A DNA stretch of 64,000 bases from Thalassia testudinum (taxonomy: Eukaryota > Streptophyta > Magnoliopsida > Alismatales > Hydrocharitaceae), in assembly GCA_037157565.1 (NCBI GenBank), contig JAZHRO010000002.1, positions 33,934,501 through 33,998,500 on the forward strand. The letters are read 5' to 3'. Below are positions 32,497 through 43,443 of the stretch, piece by piece. The notes beneath the pieces were generated by a model. It ran no database searches. It saw nothing but the letters and a program-made list of their open reading frames with translations, and had not been told where the DNA came from. Each line of letters starts with the position of its first letter. The first letter of the stretch is position 1. A program made the translations under genes and the position numbers.

Positions 32497-34242
32497 ATTA
32501 CATATTTTTGGGTTTAGGTCCGGCAAATGACGTTAAACTTAGCACTAGCTGGGAGGCAACCTAGTATTCTTTATAGGTAGTTTTGCATCCTCTGCATCCA
32601 TGCTGACCTGGATAACAAGCATAGTCAGGTGATATCCCCTCCTCTTGCTTATTATATTTTGATTTTCATACATACATTTCAATGAGGACATTGTAATGAA
32701 TAGGCATGGGGAGGTGGACATTGCATGTCTTATCTTTATGTCAAAAAAAAAAAAAGAAGCATTTAGGCATAAAGAATTTTTATGAAGGTTTTATTAGGGA
32801 TTTATTCCTAAGTTGATTCCTGAGTTTAGAATCCAATACAATTTCACACTTACACGTAGAATTTGCAATAGATCCTCTATGAAGACCGATAAACATCTTT
32901 AGTTTGTCAAGAAGAAGCAGTGCTTCTTCTCCTGAACCCTTAGATAGTAATTAGGGAGTCAGGCAAACTATCTTCAAACAGATCCACCAAACAAGTGTGA
33001 GGTGAGAGTAGAAAGTCTACTGGTGCTCTAAGGCTAGTATGAGGAATCTTAACTTCTGGATAATTAGATAATAATACTCGGAGTGAGGCATAGTTTTCGC
33101 TCTCAGTTTCTGCATACAAGTTCTTAGTGCGAATATTTTAAGAGCCACCAAATAAGGTAAATTTGCAGAAAGCGGGTTCTGATAAAACTAGGACTAAGGT
33201 GGATGGTCACAACTGTCCTTTACGGAATCCTCGGCTGAAGGAGGGTATTAATGTCAAGGTAAAAAATACATTGTCCTATCCATTCCCTTCCTAGTGCCGA
33301 GAATAGGCACTTCCACTAAATAAGCCACCTAATATCCTCTTTAACACTCATAATCCCAAATAATGCCTCGTAAATAAAAGTTCATATGCTATACTACGTT
33401 GCATTAGTAGATATTTGGATGCAAAAAAAAAAGAGAAAAGAAAAGAAATATATATATATATACATTTATAGAAAAAAAAAGAGGAAAAAGAAAAGAAAAG
33501 AAATATATATATACATAGAAAAAAAACATTTAAGTGTTTTTAGAATGTTTTTCAAATGTAGTGAGGCAACAACACCTACCACCCTCACGATCCACCAAAT
33601 ACAACCTTGACCTACTTTTCTATATTTCTGGCCTCCTGAATACGGGCTAAGGAATTCTAACTTAGTCTTAGAGTTATCGGAACCTAATCAAAGTGTTAAT
33701 GCCAGGAGAGACCACCAAATATATTGATAAATTTGGTGAGATTGTGAGCTCAAAAAGAAAGAAAAGATAACAAAAAAAAAGAAAGAGAAAGAAAGAGAGA
33801 GAATGAGTATAAAGGAACTAAAGAGAGCACAGTTTCTCTACTTCACTTTGAGTTGAATTATTTAATCTTGAAATCTAGGTTCTAAGGTACTAGTCTATAT
33901 GTAGCACCAGAAGAGTGTGAGCCACCAAATACAAATCTAATTAACTCAGAAATCTTCTACCTAAGCTAAAAGCTAGGGCTATTACTTTATAACCCTGAGG
34001 GAAGGAGTTTGCCTATTCTAATAGATTTTTACTAAGAATCAAGTATGGGCTTTAGATGAGGATTGACTTTCACTTGTATCCGTTGCCTAGGCTACAACAA
34101 AACACAATCACGATTTTCTGGATTACTAAAGCTTCAGATGAAAATAAAAGACATAAACCTCTAATCAAACTCTTGATAAAAATTAGTCATATAGGACCAT
34201 TTTGCATTTAGTTTTGCATTTGCTAAGGACTAGCAAGATTTA
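32497..34242 (+). other. 3' noncoding region of element E
   Basis: No gene. It contains AACTTAGCACTAGCTGGGAG at 32536, a motif that recurs at the same place in A-C. CCACCAAATA-type words recur at about 32987, 33145, 33325, 33592, 33712 and 33922. A block at 33193-33260 is nearly identical to C at 55642-55712, and there are A/G-rich runs at 33420-33530 and 33755-33810. Confidence 0.65.
33420..33530 (+). repeat. Purine-rich low-complexity tract with (TA)n
   Basis: Runs of A/G interrupted twice by TATATATA. The plus frame of 74 codons across it is low-complexity, not a gene. Confidence 0.8.
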
Positions 34243-34254
34243 GGCATCAGGGTG
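34220..34254 (+). promoter_or_regulatory. Stem-loop and polypurine tract of element E
   Basis: TTGCTAAGGACTAGCAA (34220-34236) is a nearly perfect stem-loop, followed by TTTAGGCATCAGGGTG next to the 3' LTR. The tract is degraded relative to GGCATGGGGGTA in A, B and C. Confidence 0.65.
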
Positions 34255-35929
34255 TGATTGCACAGCAATCATGCAACCGAAATCACCTAAATTAAGCTAG
34301 ATCCTAGCATAACTTAGGAGTAATGCATACATAGGCATCATAATTTGCACAATAGCTAGTTTATTAGTCATATAGATAATATCATCATTTTATGTACTAA
34401 AGAGAGACGATTTTAATCGTAGATGAGTCGAAGCCGCAGATGTCAGATCAGACCGGACAAATCTGATCAGAATGATGATGGGAGTCCAACACTTTCGAAA
34501 TCGTCTCGATCAAACAACCAGGGCATCTTGTGCAGTCCATAAAAGAATGGAGATCATAAAGCCAAAAGATAAAGATCCAAGCCACAGATGAAGAATCCAA
34601 CCACATGGATGAATCCGGATCGATGATCACAGTCTAACGGCAGAAAAATCAACTTGATCGAAGGTCCACAGCACCAGATAAAAGGAAAAGAAGATGGACG
34701 GCCATGATGGCACCACATGGTGCCATCACAGCCGCCCCTTCATAGCGGCCCCACCTAGAAAGGCCACCTTTGCACGCTATGGGCCGTTGGATCTTCATCC
34801 AATGGCCACGAGCGTGCCACGTCACCCACCTCACCGCGCCTCATCTAAGGAAAGAAAATCTCGACCGTTGGATCTTCATCCAACGGATAAGAATAAGTTT
34901 CCTTAAAACAAGAACACAATAATATGGGTGCATGGCGCAGCGGTGAACGCACTCAACCGCAAGCACGAGACATGCGTTCGAGTGGTGATGCATGAGGATT
35001 CGAAAGGCGGTGGCGAGAGGGCACTATTGTCCGTTGGATTTGCAGCGGTGCACACAAACACGACCGTATGGCACGATCAGGACGCTCCGTGGCTACATGT
35101 GCAAACAAACCACGCATTTTGAGAAAGAGGCGAGGTGCACGCATACGAGAGCTGTCCGATCGTGAGATTAGACGGCTGATGATTAGGCGCTGAAGAGAGG
35201 CGAGAGGGCGCGCGAAGAAAAGAAGAGAACGTGCGCGGGAGCAGCTGGAGTGTCCAATCCTGATCCGACACACGAGAGTGTGCTGCATGTCGAGGCAAGA
35301 TTGAATCCGCATGTAGAGGGCACGTTGGAGGTTATTTTGAGGTCAGATCTGATCCATTGATCTCCCGATAGATGGATCTGATTGCCCAGAAGTTGTTACA
35401 CAAGATTAAAGGCTAAAATGCCCACTTTGCCCCTCATCAAAGCTATAAAAGAAAGCCTAGGGTCCCCCAGTTGATGGCATCTCTAAATACAACTCTTCCA
35501 CCTTCTTTGCAACTCTCCGTCCCTTTGCAATTCCGCTCTGACCTTCATCCTGGCGCTCCGGATCTGAGGTGCTGCCGCACCTTGCACAAGCATCCTACAA
35601 GTGCCATTGTCTCTCTGCCACTTTCTATCTCTCTCTATCTCTCTCTCTATCTATCTATCTATCTATCTATTTGTTTCTAGTAGCATTCTCTATTGTGAAA
35701 ACTCTATTTTAATTGCAATAAAATTTTGATCTTCTGAATGCATATATCTGATTCCTATACATATATACATATATAAATATCTGTTTAGAACAAGTTCTAT
35801 TGAAATGCTTCTACATAAATTGCGATTGCCTCCCTGCGAACTACCGATTTTATAAATTTATTTGTTGACGTGTTTTCGCGCTATACTACAACTAAATTAA
35901 CCTTTAAAATACGAATTACGCACTGAACA
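34255..35929 (+). repeat. 3' LTR of element E
   Basis: Matches 24372-26023 in order and sequence, with GCCGTTGGAT/ATCCAATGGC and CCGTTGGAT/ATCCAACGG inverted repeats, TATA at 35443-35451, a longer (TCTA)n run than in the 5' LTR, and U5 near 35829. Confidence 0.9.
35621..35671. repeat. (TCTA)n/(TC)n microsatellite
   Basis: CT-rich repeat ending in six TCTA/CTAT units inside the 3' LTR of E; the 5' LTR has a shorter version at 25715-25753. Confidence 0.85.
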
Positions 35930-36560
35930 GACGTCCATCTAAAAAAGTTTGAATTCCATATGGGCAGAAAAGGCTAACAGCATTCTAATGGATTTTAGGC
36001 GAGCTACAGGTGCATATGTTTCATCAAAATCTATTTCCTCTTCTTGGTTATTCCCTTAGGCCACAAGTCTAGCTTTATTTCTTACTACTTCTTCTGATTC
36101 ATTAAGTTTATTCCAAAAGATCCATTTGGTTCCTATAATGGTCTGAGAGTCTCATTTTGGAACAAGCTCCCATACTTGATTTCTTTTGAATTGATTCAAC
36201 TCATCTTCCATTGCAATAATCCAACAATTGTCAGAAAAGGCTTCCTTAACATTTTTAGGTTCTAACTGAGAAACAAAGGCTATGAAAGCTAAGATGTTGA
36301 TGGAAGATCTAGTCTGTACTCCTTTGGATAGTTCTCCTACCACCAATTCCTTTGGATGATCTTTTATGTAGGATATATCTTTGGGTAGTTCATCAGAAGT
36401 GTTCTCTTCTAGTATGTTTGATGGGTCATCTATTAGGTCATCATCATCATTTATAGAAGATTGATGGTGAGCTAGTGTTTCATCGAATGATACATGCATA
36501 GTCTCCTCAACAATAGAATTCTTTTTGTTAAAAACTCTATTGGCTTTACTTCTGGTTGAA
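35930..36560 (-). pseudogene. Copia reverse transcriptase, N-terminal part and linker
   Basis: Minus-strand translation gives an acidic linker between integrase and polymerase, then MEDELNQFKRNQVWELVPK, GTKWIFWNKLNESEEVVRNK, DFDETYAPVARLKSIRM and KLFQMDVK, where the insertion of E cuts it. These are the first motifs of a Sirevirus-type copia reverse transcriptase. Several stops are present, and the frame differs from that of the integrase. Confidence 0.87.
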
Positions 36561-36564
36561 TAAC

Positions 36565-37365
36565 CTAAGAAGATTCTTCTGAGCTCTTAGCATCAAATTT
36601 ATCAAGATTATCCTTGGTGTTGAGTATAAAACATCTACAACCAAATATCTTGAAGTAGGAAATTCTAGGTGTTCTTCCGTGAGAAAGTTCAAAAGGTGCT
36701 TTGTTAAGGATTGGTCTAATCAGGGATCTATTTTGGATGTAGCAAGTAGTGTTTACAGCCTCTACCCAAAAATATCGAGGCAACTTTGACTCGCACAGAA
36801 TTGTACGGGTACACTCTTGCAGGGTCCTTTTTTTCCTTTCAACTACACCATTCTGAGGTGCGGCTCTGAGGAAAACAAATTCATGTTTTATATCATATGG
36901 ATCAAAAAAATTAGAAAAAGATTCATTCTCAAATTCTCCGCCATGATCACTTCTAATCCTACTCACTTCAAATCCTTTTTCATTATGTAGTTTTCTTACA
37001 AGCTTACTAAAGATATCAATAGTTAGATCCTTACTTTTTATGTAAGATACCCAAGTAAGTCCAGAGAAATCATCGATTATGACTGAACAATATCTGCACC
37101 CACTTAAGCTTTCGGATTTGGTTGGTCCGAATAAGTTTAAGTGAAGTAGCTCCTGGGCTTGAGAGGTGCTAATCATCCTTTTTGGTTTAAAAGAATTTTT
37201 GGTTTGTTTGCTAACTTGACAGAAATCACAGACTTTGCTTTTCTTGAAGTTGGTCTTTGGCTGACTTTTGACAAGCTCATGTTTCACAAGTCTACTGATA
37301 TTTCTCATGTGAACATGACCTAGTCGTCTATGCCAAGTTGTTGCCTCTTCGTCAGATGCGACAAG
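36565..37365 (-). pseudogene. Copia GAG-pre-integrase and integrase
   Basis: WHRRLGHVHMRNISRL followed by CDFCQ gives the HHCC zinc-binding head, continuing in frame from the protease after one CGA-to-TGA stop at 37366. The catalytic core shows LLHLNLFGPTKSESLSG, IRSDHGGEFENESF and APQNGVVERKKRTLQ. The first catalytic Asp (normally HxDLFGP) reads Asn, while the second Asp and the Glu remain, so strand transfer would be lost even without the stops. Sequence style is Sirevirus (SIRE-like). Confidence 0.9.
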
Positions 37366-37710
37366 TCATTCAAGATTCTTACATTTGTTGAAGTTGATAG
37401 TATAGATATCTTTATGTCTGTTTCCTTTAAGGAGAGTTTGCTTTGTTTCCTTAGCCCTTATTTTAAAACCATTTGATGTGAAAGTGATTTTATATCTTTT
37501 ATCACATATTTGACTTACACTAAGAAGATTATGTTTTAATCCACCAACTAGATGTACATTATCAAAAGATGTGGAGTTACCAATTTGGCCAGTACCAACA
37601 ATACGTCCCTTGTGGTTGTTTCCAAATGTGATAGTACCACCTTCCTGACGATGGAGTTGTAGGAATAGGTTTTCCTCTCCGGTCATATTCTTGGAACATC
37701 TGCTGTCCAT
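37366..37710 (-). pseudogene. Copia aspartic protease
   Basis: MDSRCSKNMTGEENLF stands where intact elements have DSGC...HMTG, so the active-site Gly is replaced by Arg. It continues GGTITFGNNHKGRIVGTGQI and LKHNLLSVSQICDKRY, both typical of Sirevirus protease. It ends at a single stop that separates it from the pre-integrase head in the same frame. Confidence 0.88.
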
Positions 37711-38139
37711 GATCCACTTTCTTTCTTCTCAATCCAGCCATTGGTTTGCGTTTGTGAGGTCTTGGTTTGATTGATCTATAGAGTGGCTTCAGATTTCCAT
37801 TTGTTTCTTTGATATGTCCACCTTTTATAGTCTACTTGACCTACAAAATAGGGTTGTAAAAGTGCTTTTGGTACCCATTTTTGTTTGGGTCAAAAGTGAT
37901 TAGCTGGTGCTGCCTATTTAGACAAGCTACCTTTCTTCTTGCTTTGGTTAAACTAGATGCTTCATGATGATTTTTAGGTATATAACCTAACCCAAACTTT
38001 GTAGTACTTTGGGTTTGTGTTCATAAGAGTTTATGCAAATGTTTACTACCTTTAGTAAATTTAGCTAGATCATTTAAGAGAATAGTGGAATTCTCTTTTA
38101 GCTTATCTATATCAACCTTTAGATTGCCTATTTGTGATT
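37711..38139 (-). pseudogene. Copia gag-protease linker, decayed
   Basis: Between the zinc knuckle region and protease of the copia element. No long frame remains, but the spacing is as expected for one polyprotein. Confidence 0.5.
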
Positions 38140-38553
38140 TTAGTGAAGTAATTTCAGCAAATAATTCTTTATTTTGTAAAGTAAGCATATTTTTTTGTGC
38201 TTTGCTAATTCTCTTAATGCTTTTGCTAAGTTTTTATTCTCAACTTTTAGTGATTTAACTATGTCATGCATCTCAAAAAATGCTTTTAATAATTCATCTT
38301 GTGAAAAGGAGGTTACCTCATCTTCTAGAGCCATAAGTCCTAGAAGAGCTTCTTCTCCAGAGGTTTCTTCTTCTAACCTCAAATCTGATTCATCCCATGT
38401 TGTTGTAAAGGCCTTTTTCTTCCCCTCTTTTCTGGGAAATCTCCTTTTCTTTTCTAATTCCTTCTTGAGAAGTGGACAATCCTTCTTGATGTGTCCTTTT
38501 CTCTTGTAGTTGTAGCAGATAATAGTGTCTGCTTTGGATTCTTCTTTCTCCAT
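38140..38553 (-). pseudogene. Copia Gag C-terminal region with zinc knuckle
   Basis: CYNYKRKGHIKKDC is a CX2-x-X4HX4C-type knuckle with the second Cys replaced by Tyr/Lys context (normally CYNCxKxGHIKxxC), so metal binding is probably lost. It is followed by a Lys/Arg-rich stretch, an acidic segment (LRLEEETSGEEALLGLMALE) and a coiled-coil-like tail (SLKVENKNLAKALRELAK), as in Sirevirus Gag. Confidence 0.8.
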
Positions 38554-39140
38554 CTCCTCTTGTTTTTGAGGAACTTTCTGAACTTTCTGGAGAGGAGGGC
38601 TATGTCTTCCTCTTTGTCTTCACTTGAGGAATCTTAAGGTTGTTGATTGGTTTCGAGGGCTACAATCTTCTTCTTGACTCCTTCATCTTCATGCTCCTTC
38701 ATGTGTTGGAGCTGAACCTTGTAGGCCATTAGGCTTCCAATAAGATTGTCTAGTTTCAAAGTAGACAAATCTTTTGACTCTTGTATGGTTGTAGTCTTAG
38801 TCTCCCAATCACTGGTGAGCGAACGGAGATCTTCCTCACCAAGGCTTCATTCTTGATTTTCTGGTCTAGATTCCTTAGGGAGTTTATGATGTCCATGAAT
38901 ATCATGAACATCTCTTTGATTGATTCTCCCTTTTTCACCCTGAAAAGTTCATAACTTTGCGTCAGTAGATTGACTCTAGTTTCTTTTACCTTAGACATCC
39001 CCTCATGGGTGACTTTGAGGATGCTCCAAATCTCGTAGGCTATCTTGCAAGTAGAGACGCAATTGAATTCTGCTGTAGAAAGCCCGCAGAAGATTGCATT
39101 CATGGCTTTTGTATTATGTGTTGCCATCGGAGATAATAAA
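38554..39140 (-). pseudogene. Copia Gag N-terminal region, truncated
   Basis: The frame contains THNTKAMNAIFCGLSTAEFN, YEIWSILKVTHEGMSKVKET, YELFRVKKGESIKEMF and LVRKI, the usual Sirevirus Gag capsid motifs. The extreme N-terminus is missing: homology stops near 39140 where the LINE begins, so its 5' LTR would lie beyond the LINE's 3' end, outside the window. Confidence 0.82.
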
Positions 39141-40420
39141 ACCAAATCGGGAGAAGGGGAGGATGGAAAGAGGAGGGGGAGCTAGGGTTAGGGAGGAGGA
39201 TGACGGCTGGAGGGTGTGGAGATCTAGGAGGTGGTGACAAAGAGAGAGGACTGAGGAAGCTAGGGAAACCCCTCGTACGAATCATGGGGTAGGCGACACT
39301 TGGAGGAGGTGGAGAGGAGGGAATGCAAAGATTATTTGCTATCAGAGATTGTGTGCAGATCCCCGGCATTTTGTCTAGCATGTGGAGGTTGGGGCCATAA
39401 GAAGGATGGGTGCAGAAAGTTGGGGATGAAGGATCGGAATGGAGGTGGACAGCACTGGGGCCAAGGAGTGGGTGGGGCATCATCGCCACCTCCTCCGATG
39501 GGTCTAGAGCAGGTTTATGATGTGGAAGTTCCTCAAATTGAGGATGTTATGGCAGTGGTGATCGCGATACGGGGTGCCCTAATCAGTGAGATTATGACAG
39601 GAACATATTCATACAAGAGGATCCAAAACCTGGTAAGGTGCCTATCATTATCCTCTCAGGGGTGGAAAATAGCACACTTGGGTGGGTCTCGATTTATGTT
39701 GTTCGACTTGGGCATGTTGGATGTGGAAGGTCTTCGTTTTAGCACTAGTGTGTTTGAAGGCGTGATTGTTATGTGGAGGCTGGTGTCGTCGTTTGATGGG
39801 GCATTACAGGATCACCCTCCACAAAGGGTGGAGAATAGAAAGGGAATCATGGAGATTTGGGGACTCCCTCTACACCTTTGGACCAACGAGGTGGTGGCTG
39901 GGGTGATGGCAAGTTTCGCTATATATCCTGATAGAGAATGCAAAGGTGGGCTTATGTGAGGGTGATGGGAGGTCGATTAAGGTTGAAGTGAATGTGGTGA
40001 GGGGGGGCCCGATTCCAGACAAGGTCATCCTCAGATGTGGAGGGAGCTCATGGCTCCATTTAAAGTTATCCCTCTTTCGTTGTGAGAAGCAGCAACAGGA
40101 GACGTAGAGTTTACCTGCAGAGGAGGCCGTTGTTCAGAACGATGGCAAAGATTGCAGATCGCTCAAGTCTAATCGACCAGAGGTTAAGAAGAGAAAAGAG
40201 CTTCATTTTTCTGAGATGCCGGATGGAGAGATGAAGGGAATGGATCACTCAATGCATGAGGAAGCGATGGTGCAAGATGTGATTGAGGGGAGGGAACTTA
40301 TGGTAGTGAATTCAGATCTGCAGGGCAGGAGGCTGATTGTAGGATTTCAGCATAGAATTCAAACCCTTTCTCCTTTGAGGCTCCAGAGGCCTATGCTATG
40401 GAGTGGGATCATCCTCTAAG
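39141..40420 (+). pseudogene. LINE (L1-type) 5' end and ORF1-like region
   Basis: The frame at 39300-39959 starts with a zinc knuckle, CLACGGWGHKKDGC (CX2CX4HX4C), then MAVVIAIRGALISEIMTGTY and a globular part, GSRFMLFDLGMLDVEGLRF to VENRKGIMEIWGLPLHLWTN. The last resembles the DUF4283/RRM-like nucleic-acid-binding domain of plant L1 ORF1 proteins. In many plant LINEs the knuckle follows that domain; here it precedes it. Frameshifts and a stop break the rest (40216-40419, Lys/Arg/Glu-rich). ORF1 product normally coats LINE RNA. The true start is not clear. Confidence 0.7.
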
Positions 40421-40556
40421 GGAAAAATGGTGCGCTCTCCATACAAACTCAGGGGAAGGACAACAGGTGGTAGTCAGAAATCCAACGAAGAGAAGATAGC
40501 AGCTATCTTGAACATTGAGAAGAGGGCAGGGGGGCAGCAGGGGGTAAGTGATTTAG

Positions 40557-41888
40557 GTGATGAAAATTATCACATGGAATCTGAGTGGGTTGCGCGACGG
40601 GGTGCGGAGAGCTTCCTTGGCTCGATACCTTCGTGAATGGGAAGTGGATTGTGCATTACTACAGGAAACATACATTGAAGGAGGATGTGTTTCAATGTGG
40701 CAGTCACTTCTCCAATGTGGTCAAGCGGATGTTAGGGCTGTGGATGCACAAGGAAGGTCTGTAGGCCTGGCTGTGTGGTGGAAGACTCCCAGACTGAATC
40801 TGAAAGAGGTCTAGAAGGGTCAGTATCAGATCTCTTGTAGGTTCAAATCAATGGGGGATGATCAAGACTTGATTGTTTCTTGTGTTTATGGCCCGTGTGT
40901 CGATAGCTTGAGAAACAATCTGTGGTAGGAGATGCGTCAGATGTCAGGCAGGATAGAAGGGGTACCGTGGCTTGTGGGTGGAGACTTTAACAGCATCTTG
41001 TCTAAGAACGACTGAGGGAATAGGAGGGTGGATCGAACCTCCCTTGGGTTCCAGCTGGTTGTGTCTGAACTGGGATTGAACGAATACCTGTCAGCCGAGG
41101 TAGAATTCACCTGGAGAAGTGGTAATGGGCTGGTCTCAAAGCTGGATAGATTCTTTGGAAGTGTGGAGCTTCTGGAGAGATTCCAACTTTCTTCTGTGAT
41201 AGGAATGGATCAACCTTTCTCGAACCATACCCCCTTACTATGGGATAGTGGAGAGGGGTCATTCATAGGTACTTCAAATTCAGGAAGTCATGGCTTAGGG
41301 AGGATGGGTTTAAAGAAATAGTTAGCTGTTGGTGGGAGCACAAGTAGGTTGAAGGCTGTACAACTTATTGGTCGGCTAGTAAATTGAGGGACTGGAGGTA
41401 TATGTTGAAGGAGTACAGGAAGATGATTAAGAGTTTGAGAAATCAGAGGAGGACTGAGGCTCTATCTAAGAGGCATTTTCTGGACGAAAGAGAGAATAAT
41501 GGATAGTTGACTGATGAAGAAATGGGGCAGAGAAAATTCTGACAAGGGGTGGTCCAGGCTGAGGACCTGGCAAGAGAAGTTGACTGGAGAGAAAATCAAG
41601 GTAGTTGTGGTTGAAGGAGGGGGACACAAACACGAAGTATTTTCATATGGCAGCGAGCTCTAGAAGGTAGGTGAACTTCATATCCTCTTTGAAGATAGGT
41701 GATCTTGTGCTAACCTCCCCTGATGATATTTGAAGGGAGGCAGTCAGATATTTCAGGGAAGCCACCAGATCAGTAGAGAGGGGAGGGTGGAGGCTGGCAG
41801 CATCAAACTTTCCTCGGGTAGGGCATTTGGCAGCTGGACAATTGACGGAAACCATCATAGATCAGGAAGTGATGGAGGCTATGGCCAG
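40557..41888 (+). pseudogene. LINE ORF2: endonuclease and linker
   Basis: APE-type endonuclease motifs in order: MKIITWNLSGLRDGVRR, CALLQETYIEGG, VSCVYGPC, PWLVGGDFNSIL, LDRFFGS and MDQPFSNHTPLL. The last is normally SDHxPL; the catalytic Asp reads Asn. Stops follow KEV, LW and KND. Downstream, WLKEGDTNTKYFHMAASSRR and VNFISSLKIGDL are the typical endonuclease-to-polymerase linker. Element B interrupts just before the polymerase motif, at VMEAMAS. Confidence 0.88.
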
Positions 41889-43443
41889 TGGTCAGGCGTG
41901 TTTCGCGTGTTAAAAATTGGGTTACAAGTAACCCGTCGTCTTGAAAAACACAATGATCAGATAAAATTTATACCGAAACTTCAAGGGAGACCCGGGTCGA
42001 ACATAGGGAGGTGACGTTTACTTTAAATGAAAAACGCACTTCGATTCATTTCTTTTTGGTATTTTAGGTTTTGTTGTTTTTTTTTGTATTTTGTAAGAAG
42101 AAAACAAGCAAATGTATCACAAGATAGAAATGTGGAACAAATCTGATATATATTACTTCCAATGTCAATTACAATAAACTATGAAAGCATAAAATGAGAG
42201 GGGGTGAGAGGAAATCTCCCGAATTGGCTGTTCGGCGAGACGACGGTGCCTGGTAGAAGCTTTGACGAAGGAGGTGAGGAGCAAGACGACAGAGGTGAGA
42301 TGCAAGAGGACGTCAGGTTGAGGAAAGCTTCGGTGTGGCTTCGGAATGGAGGTGAGAAGACAGAGGTGATCTGCTATCGGAATGGAGGTGGGAGGACGGC
42401 TCCAAGGCAACCTATGAAGGGGGATGGGAAGTTGGAGGAGTATTTGGTGGGGCAGAGGTTCACTACACTAATAGGTGCCTTGGGAGCTTGAGAACAAGCT
42501 CTAATGGAGCGTTGGTAGGCTTGCTAGAGCTTGGGAGTAGGTGGGAGTAGAGTAGATAGAGATGGCTTGGAAGGGAGGGGGTGTAGGTCCTTTTATAGTG
42601 GAGGAGAAGAGGAAAAATAGGTATGTGACCATTAGTGACAGCCAGGACGTCGCTGGAAGCGTCGCTGTAGGCAGCTCATGCTCGCTCATGCCCAAGGTTG
42701 GATTTGCTGGCGGGAGAAGAATTAGCGATGGCTGTAAACGTCGCTGTAGGCCTAGCTCATGTGTCGCTGTTGGTCCAACTCACGTATAGCTGGCGCTGCT
42801 CCCCCGCCTTGCCACGCGCACACGTGCGCCCACGCATTAGGGCTACGCTATGCGCATGCACTCCTGCACACGTGCGGTGCCGCGTGAGTGCATTGGGCAG
42901 CCTAGGCTGCGCCACGTGGCGTAGTCTGGGTCGTCAATCTTCTTGCTTTTGTAGGGGTTGCTACAATGGTCGGATTGAGTCGATTTTCACGTTGTTAGCC
43001 GTCCATCTTCTTTTTGTAGGGGCTACTATAGAGGTCTGATTGAGTCGATTTTTGCGCTGTTAGGCTGCGATCGTCGACCCGAATCCATCTGCGTGGTTGG
43101 ATTTGTCATTTGAAGCTCCGAATTATGTCTCTTAGTCCCTTGGCCGTTGATCTTCCTCAGGTAGCATATGGTGCTACGGGACTCCGATCGAGGCAATTTC
43201 AGAGGCATTGGACTCCAATCGTCGTCTTGATTAGATCCATATGGTCGAATCGTCAATCCAAGGCTCTGAAGTAAATATCCTTCTCTCCTAACCACAAAAA
43301 GGATGTAATTAACCTAAATTATATATAACTACTCTAAATGCAGAATGATGCATGCTATGCAATATTTATAACATGAATTGCAAATCTAAGCCTAGGAACA
43401 TGCATGAATAGGCATTTTACCCTCAATAAATGTGTTTACATCA
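41889..43443 (-). repeat. 3' LTR of element B
   Basis: Starts TGGTCAGGCGTGTTTCGCG and ends GTTTACATCA. U5 signature GGGTCGAACATAGGGAGG is near 41994. CpG-rich around 42800-42910. Confidence 0.9.

Larger units (their letters stand above)
24372..35929 (+). mobile_element. Element E: Athila-type gypsy element with gag and protease only
   Basis: An 11.6-kb plus-strand element with TG...CA LTRs (24372-26023 and 34255-35929) and a perfect 5-bp duplication GACGT (24367-24371 and 35930-35934). The order is LTR, primer site, leader, gag, protease (split by solo LTR F), a short third ORF, a long noncoding 3' region, polypurine tract, LTR. Reverse transcriptase, RNase H and integrase are absent: the protease frame is followed within 200 bp by the third ORF. 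It inserted into the copia reverse transcriptase, and the duplicated bases encode the Asp-Val before SAFLNG. Coding parts carry several stops, mostly explainable as C-to-T or G-to-A changes. Confidence 0.92.

Noticed and set aside
33386..33610. 74-codon Lys/Tyr/Ile-rich frame
   Set aside because: Translation of a purine and (TA)n tract.
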